Assembly: GCF_900105655.1 (NCBI RefSeq)
Contig: NZ_LT629787.1
Span: forward strand, 1,116,001-1,180,000
Source: Halopseudomonas salegens
GTDB lineage: Bacteria > Pseudomonadota > Gammaproteobacteria > Pseudomonadales > Pseudomonadaceae
Direction of reading: 5' to 3'
Length of the DNA stretch: 64,000 nt
How positions within the stretch are numbered: the first letter of the stretch is position 1; every line of letters starts with the position of its first letter. Positions 61,328-64,000 of the stretch are shown piece after piece. The notes beneath the pieces were generated by a model that made no database searches, had not been told where the DNA came from, and saw nothing but the letters and a program-made list of their open reading frames with translations. The translations under genes were made by a program, and so were the position numbers.

Positions 61328-63649
61328 CTAAATGGGTGTGCAGTGGAGTGTGTTGCCAGTCAGCTGGGGGGCGAGTGATCGTGACGCCTCAGGTCCTGGA
61401 AGCTGCCACCAGCGCGGCAACCACTGCTGGATCGCCGGCTGACTGAAGCGCTCATCCAGCAGCCAGAGCACGCCTTTATCATCTGGCGTGCGGATGACCC
61501 GGCCAGCGGCCTGCACGACTTTTTGCAGCCCCGGATACAGGTAGGTATAGGCAAAGCCGTCGCCAAACATACGCTCGGTACGTTGCTTGAGCTCCTCATT
61601 GACCGGATTGATCTGGGGCAGGCCAAGGGTCGCGACGAAGACACCGATCAAGCGCTCCCCCGGCAGGTCGATTCCCTCGCCGAAAGCACCGCCGAGAACG
61701 GCAAAACCCACGCCGCGATTATCCGGTTGAAAGTGCTGCAAGAACCCCTGACGCTGACCTTCACTCATGCCGGGTGACTGCTGCCATACCGGCAGGCCCG
61801 GACATTCATTGCGCACGGCAGCAAGAACCTGCTGCAGATACTGGTAGCTGCTGAAAAAAGCCAGATAGTTTCCCGGTTGCTCCGCATACTGTCGGGCAAT
61901 CAATCGGGCAATGGGTTGCAGGCTGGCGGGACGATCGGCATAGCGGGTTGACAGCTTGTGCGGGATGCGCACGCAGAGCTGCTCGGGTTTGAAAGGCGAA
62001 TCCACATCCAGCCATTGGTACTCTTCCGGCAGGCCGAGCAAGTCGGCGTAGTAATTCGCCGGGCTCAAGGTGGCGGAAAATAGTGTGCTGCTGTGCGCGG
62101 TGGCAAAGCGTTCGGCGAGAAAGGGCGCGGGAACCACATTGCGCAGGCACAGGGTTGATTGTGGTTCGCCTGAAAGCCCGCTGTCACGGCTGATATCAAA
62201 CAACGAATGGTCGCCGTAGGCTTCGGCCAGACGGCAGAAAAGCAATGCATCCCGATAGAAGCTGAGCAGACTGGGGTCATTGCCTTCAGGTTGTTCGCTC
62301 AGGTGATCGGTCAGGGCGCTGACCGCTTTTTGCAGGCTGACGACGAACAGGTCAGCGACCTGCGGGTATATCTGGTAATCGACCTGCTGATCCTGATGCA
62401 ATTGCCGCCAGTGTGCGGCAACACGCTCCAGCGGTCGCTTCAGCTTCTTCGGGCCATGGCGTTGCAGGCGTTCCAGCAATGCCGAGTCCAGCGCTGCCGT
62501 GTACATGCTGCGGGCCCGGTTGATCAGGTTATGCGCTTCATCCACCAGCAGGCAGACGCGCCACTCGTTGCGGCGAGTGAGTGCATGCAGCAGGGCGGTT
62601 ATATCGAAATAGTAGTTGTAGTCGGCTATTACCAGGTCGGCCCAGCGGCACAGTTCCTGGCTCAGGTAATAGGGGCAAACCTGATGTACCTGTGCAATGC
62701 GCCGCACGCTGGCCTGATCCAGCCAGGCGGCAGACAGCGCGGCTTCGCGTGCGGCGGGCAAGCGGTCATAGAACCCCTTGGCCAGTGGGCAGGATTCGCC
62801 ATGGCAGGCTTTGTCCGGATACAGACAGGCTTTGTCACGGGCAATGTGCTCCAGTACCCGCAGTGTTGGCGGTGCCGGATGCTGTTGCAGTACCTCCAGG
62901 GCGTCCAGTGCCAGTTGGCGCCCCGGTGTTTTCGCGGTGAGAAAGAATATGCGATCAAGATGTTGATCCGGTAGTGCCTTGAGTTGCGGAAATAACGTGC
63001 CCAGGGTCTTGCCAATGCCGGTAGTGGCCTGCGCCAGCAGGGTGTCGCCATCGCGCGCGCAGCGAAATACCTGTGCTGCCAGTTGGCGCTGGCCATGGCG
63101 AAACGCCGGGTAGGGAAAGTCCAGGCTACGCAGGCTCTGATCGCGCGCTTTGCGATGGGCCTGTTCGGTGGTTGCCATATGGATAAAGCGCTGACATTGC
63201 TGAAGGAAAAAGGCTTCCAGCTCGTCGGCACCGAAACATTGCCGAAACTCACTTTCCTGCTGGGTGACTACATTGAAGTAAATGACGGCCAGATCCAGGC
63301 TGTCGAAGCCGCGGCTCTGACACAGCAGCCAGCCATATACCTTGACTTGAGCCCAGTGCAGTAACCGGTGATTCTGTGGAATCCGGCTGACATCACCGCG
63401 GTGGGTCTTGATTTCTTCCAGTTGGTGACGCAAGGGGTCGAAACCGTCCGCTCGACCACTGACCAGCAATCCGGGGTACTCGCCGCTCAAGATGATTTCC
63501 GACTCATAGTGCTGGTCCCGCCGTGCGATGACGCTGCGGTGGCCGGCCATACCTTCCTGGGCTGAGGGTGCCGGGGTAAAGCGCAGGTCCAGATCACCTT
63601 CCTTGGCCGTAAATTCGCAAAGCTCACGCACGCCGATGCGATAGTTCAT
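61328..63649 (-). CDS. FeS-cluster DNA helicase (XPD/DinG-like) with N-terminal nuclease-like region
   Basis: A 773-residue superfamily 2 helicase. Walker A TTGIGKTLGTLFPQ lies near 210-225; cysteines in ACLYPDKACHGESCPLAKG and VHQVCPYYLSQELC form a likely iron-sulfur site; DEAH is at LLVDEAHNLI; motif VI is QAAGRVIRTPDDKG. The first 120 residues hold SGRADGF...LEEIKTHRGD, a Cas4-like/PD-(D/E)xK arrangement (Asp then Glu-x-Lys). Its ATG overlaps the stop of the upstream FAN1 gene (ATGA), indicating a nuclease-helicase repair unit. Likely work: DNA crosslink or structured-DNA repair. Confidence 0.9.
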   Translation of the reverse strand: MNYRIGVRELCEFTAKEGDLDLRFTPAPSAQEGMAGHRSVIARRDQHYESEIILSGEYPGLLVSGRADGFDPLRHQLEEIKTHRGDVSRIPQNHRLLHWAQVKVYGWLLCQSRGFDSLDLAVIYFNVVTQQESEFRQCFGADELEAFFLQQCQRFIHMATTEQAHRKARDQSLRSLDFPYPAFRHGQRQLAAQVFRCARDGDTLLAQATTGIGKTLGTLFPQLKALPDQHLDRIFFLTAKTPGRQLALDALEVLQQHPAPPTLRVLEHIARDKACLYPDKACHGESCPLAKGFYDRLPAAREAALSAAWLDQASVRRIAQVHQVCPYYLSQELCRWADLVIADYNYYFDITALLHALTRRNEWRVCLLVDEAHNLINRARSMYTAALDSALLERLQRHGPKKLKRPLERVAAHWRQLHQDQQVDYQIYPQVADLFVVSLQKAVSALTDHLSEQPEGNDPSLLSFYRDALLFCRLAEAYGDHSLFDISRDSGLSGEPQSTLCLRNVVPAPFLAERFATAHSSTLFSATLSPANYYADLLGLPEEYQWLDVDSPFKPEQLCVRIPHKLSTRYADRPASLQPIARLIARQYAEQPGNYLAFFSSYQYLQQVLAAVRNECPGLPVWQQSPGMSEGQRQGFLQHFQPDNRGVGFAVLGGAFGEGIDLPGERLIGVFVATLGLPQINPVNEELKQRTERMFGDGFAYTYLYPGLQKVVQAAGRVIRTPDDKGVLWLLDERFSQPAIQQWLPRWWQLPGPEASRSLAPQLTGNTLHCTPI

Positions 63650-64000
63650 GCAGACTCCCAGCAAACATGGCACACCTCTACGGGAATCTTGTGCTCGGCA
63701 GCAAACGTCAGCCAGCGCCGCTGGTTATCCTGCAAGCGGTCTCCCGGTCCCTTGACCTCAATCAGTCGATAACGGGCCTTGTCGGGAAAGAGCTGAATGA
63801 GATCAGGGAAGCCGCTGCGATTGTTGCGCAGATCAGCCAGCATACGCTGGAAGATCGCCTGCAGGTGCCCGGCAGGGAGGCAGTGCAGAGCGCTTTCCAG
63901 CAAGTCCGCCCTGAGGATGCGCCAGTCGAGAAAAGGGGATTGCAAGCCCTGCAACTGTTGCCGGTTCTGCCGGATGCATGTCAGGTAGCTGCCATCATTC
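63646..64000 (-). CDS. FAN1-type VRR-NUC nuclease, 3' part only
   Basis: The reading frame runs off the window at 64000, so only the last 117 residues or so are seen. They contain the VRR-NUC catalytic motif GFPDLIQLF ... RLIEVKGPGDRLQDNQRRWL (Asp, then Glu-x-Lys) and end PVEVCHVCWESA, matching the C-terminus of P. aeruginosa FAN1. FAN1 is a structure-specific nuclease that unhooks interstrand crosslinks. It is coupled to the helicase by a 4-nt overlap. The rest of the gene lies beyond the window. Confidence 0.9.
   Translation of the reverse strand, partial: NDGSYLTCIRQNRQQLQGLQSPFLDWRILRADLLESALHCLPAGHLQAIFQRMLADLRNNRSGFPDLIQLFPDKARYRLIEVKGPGDRLQDNQRRWLTFAAEHKIPVEVCHVCWESA

Noticed and set aside
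61166-61378. 70-codon plus-strand frame between the glycosyltransferase and helicase genes
   Set aside because: Cys-rich product without a family or a good ribosome binding site, overlapping both neighbours' ends.
1-64000. tRNA, rRNA, CRISPR, prophage or transposase genes
   Set aside because: Nothing with the needed cloverleaf, conserved rRNA segments, repeat arrays or transposase domains was seen on either strand by eye.

Overview
The window looks like chromosomal core sequence from a gammaproteobacterium of the Pseudomonas/Halopseudomonas type. The evidence is gene content: an algB-kinB two-component pair whose regulator matches Pseudomonas AlgB down to Asp59, the MaoC / fadD-fadD / hrpA / KASIII-like cluster familiar from P. 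aeruginosa, bfd-bfr, rnd-ycgL, cmoA-cmoB, a FimV-like LysM protein, metG beside the rsxABCDGE (rnf) operon, and a FAN1-helicase pair. The genus is an inference. I see no rRNA, tRNA, phage, insertion sequence or CRISPR array.

Layout. 1-2.1 kb: a structured repeat, a VWA protein and a MaoC hydratase. 2.3-12 kb: fatty-acid region with two FadD ligases, the helicase HrpA, a degenerate alpha/beta hydrolase and a KASIII-like enzyme. 12-14.5 kb: a two-part sodium/solute symporter behind a perfect Anr/FNR box. 14.5-23.3 kb (mostly minus strand): algB, kinB, then a porin plus nitrate-type ABC transporter behind a sigma54-type promoter and a leader terminator; two small membrane proteins diverge from algB behind a second sigma54-type promoter. 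23.3-36 kb: bfd/bfr with a Fur box, a chemoreceptor with a FliA promoter, rnd-ycgL, queD, ycjX-ycjF and an unknown third gene, a thioesterase, a GGDEF/EAL protein, cmoBA. 36-46 kb: FimV-like protein, flavin reductase, antiporter, second chemoreceptor, periplasmic binding protein, retropepsin-like protein, ATM-type ABC exporter, thioesterase. 47-57 kb (minus): rsxABCDGE, metG, AI-2E-type permease, hotdog protein. 57.5-64 kb: a fungal-type cytosine deaminase, a DsbA-like protein, HPF, a frameshifted GT39 glycosyltransferase, and the FeS helicase with the 3' end of FAN1.

How parts work together. The FadD pair, MaoC hydratase and KASIII-like enzyme fit a link between beta-oxidation and fatty-acid synthesis. 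AlgB is a sigma54 activator with an intact GAFTGA motif. Both sigma54-type promoters in the neighbourhood (22783-22796 plus; 19350-19337 minus) have TGCA-N3-TGCA dyads about 70 bp upstream, which suggests AlgB (or NtrC) control of both the small membrane proteins and the nitrate uptake operon.

The least explained item is a three-copy intergenic element (46-157, 27448-27558, 52826-52928). It has a conserved two-hairpin core closed by a long stem whose sequence differs at each locus but is preserved as an inverted repeat.
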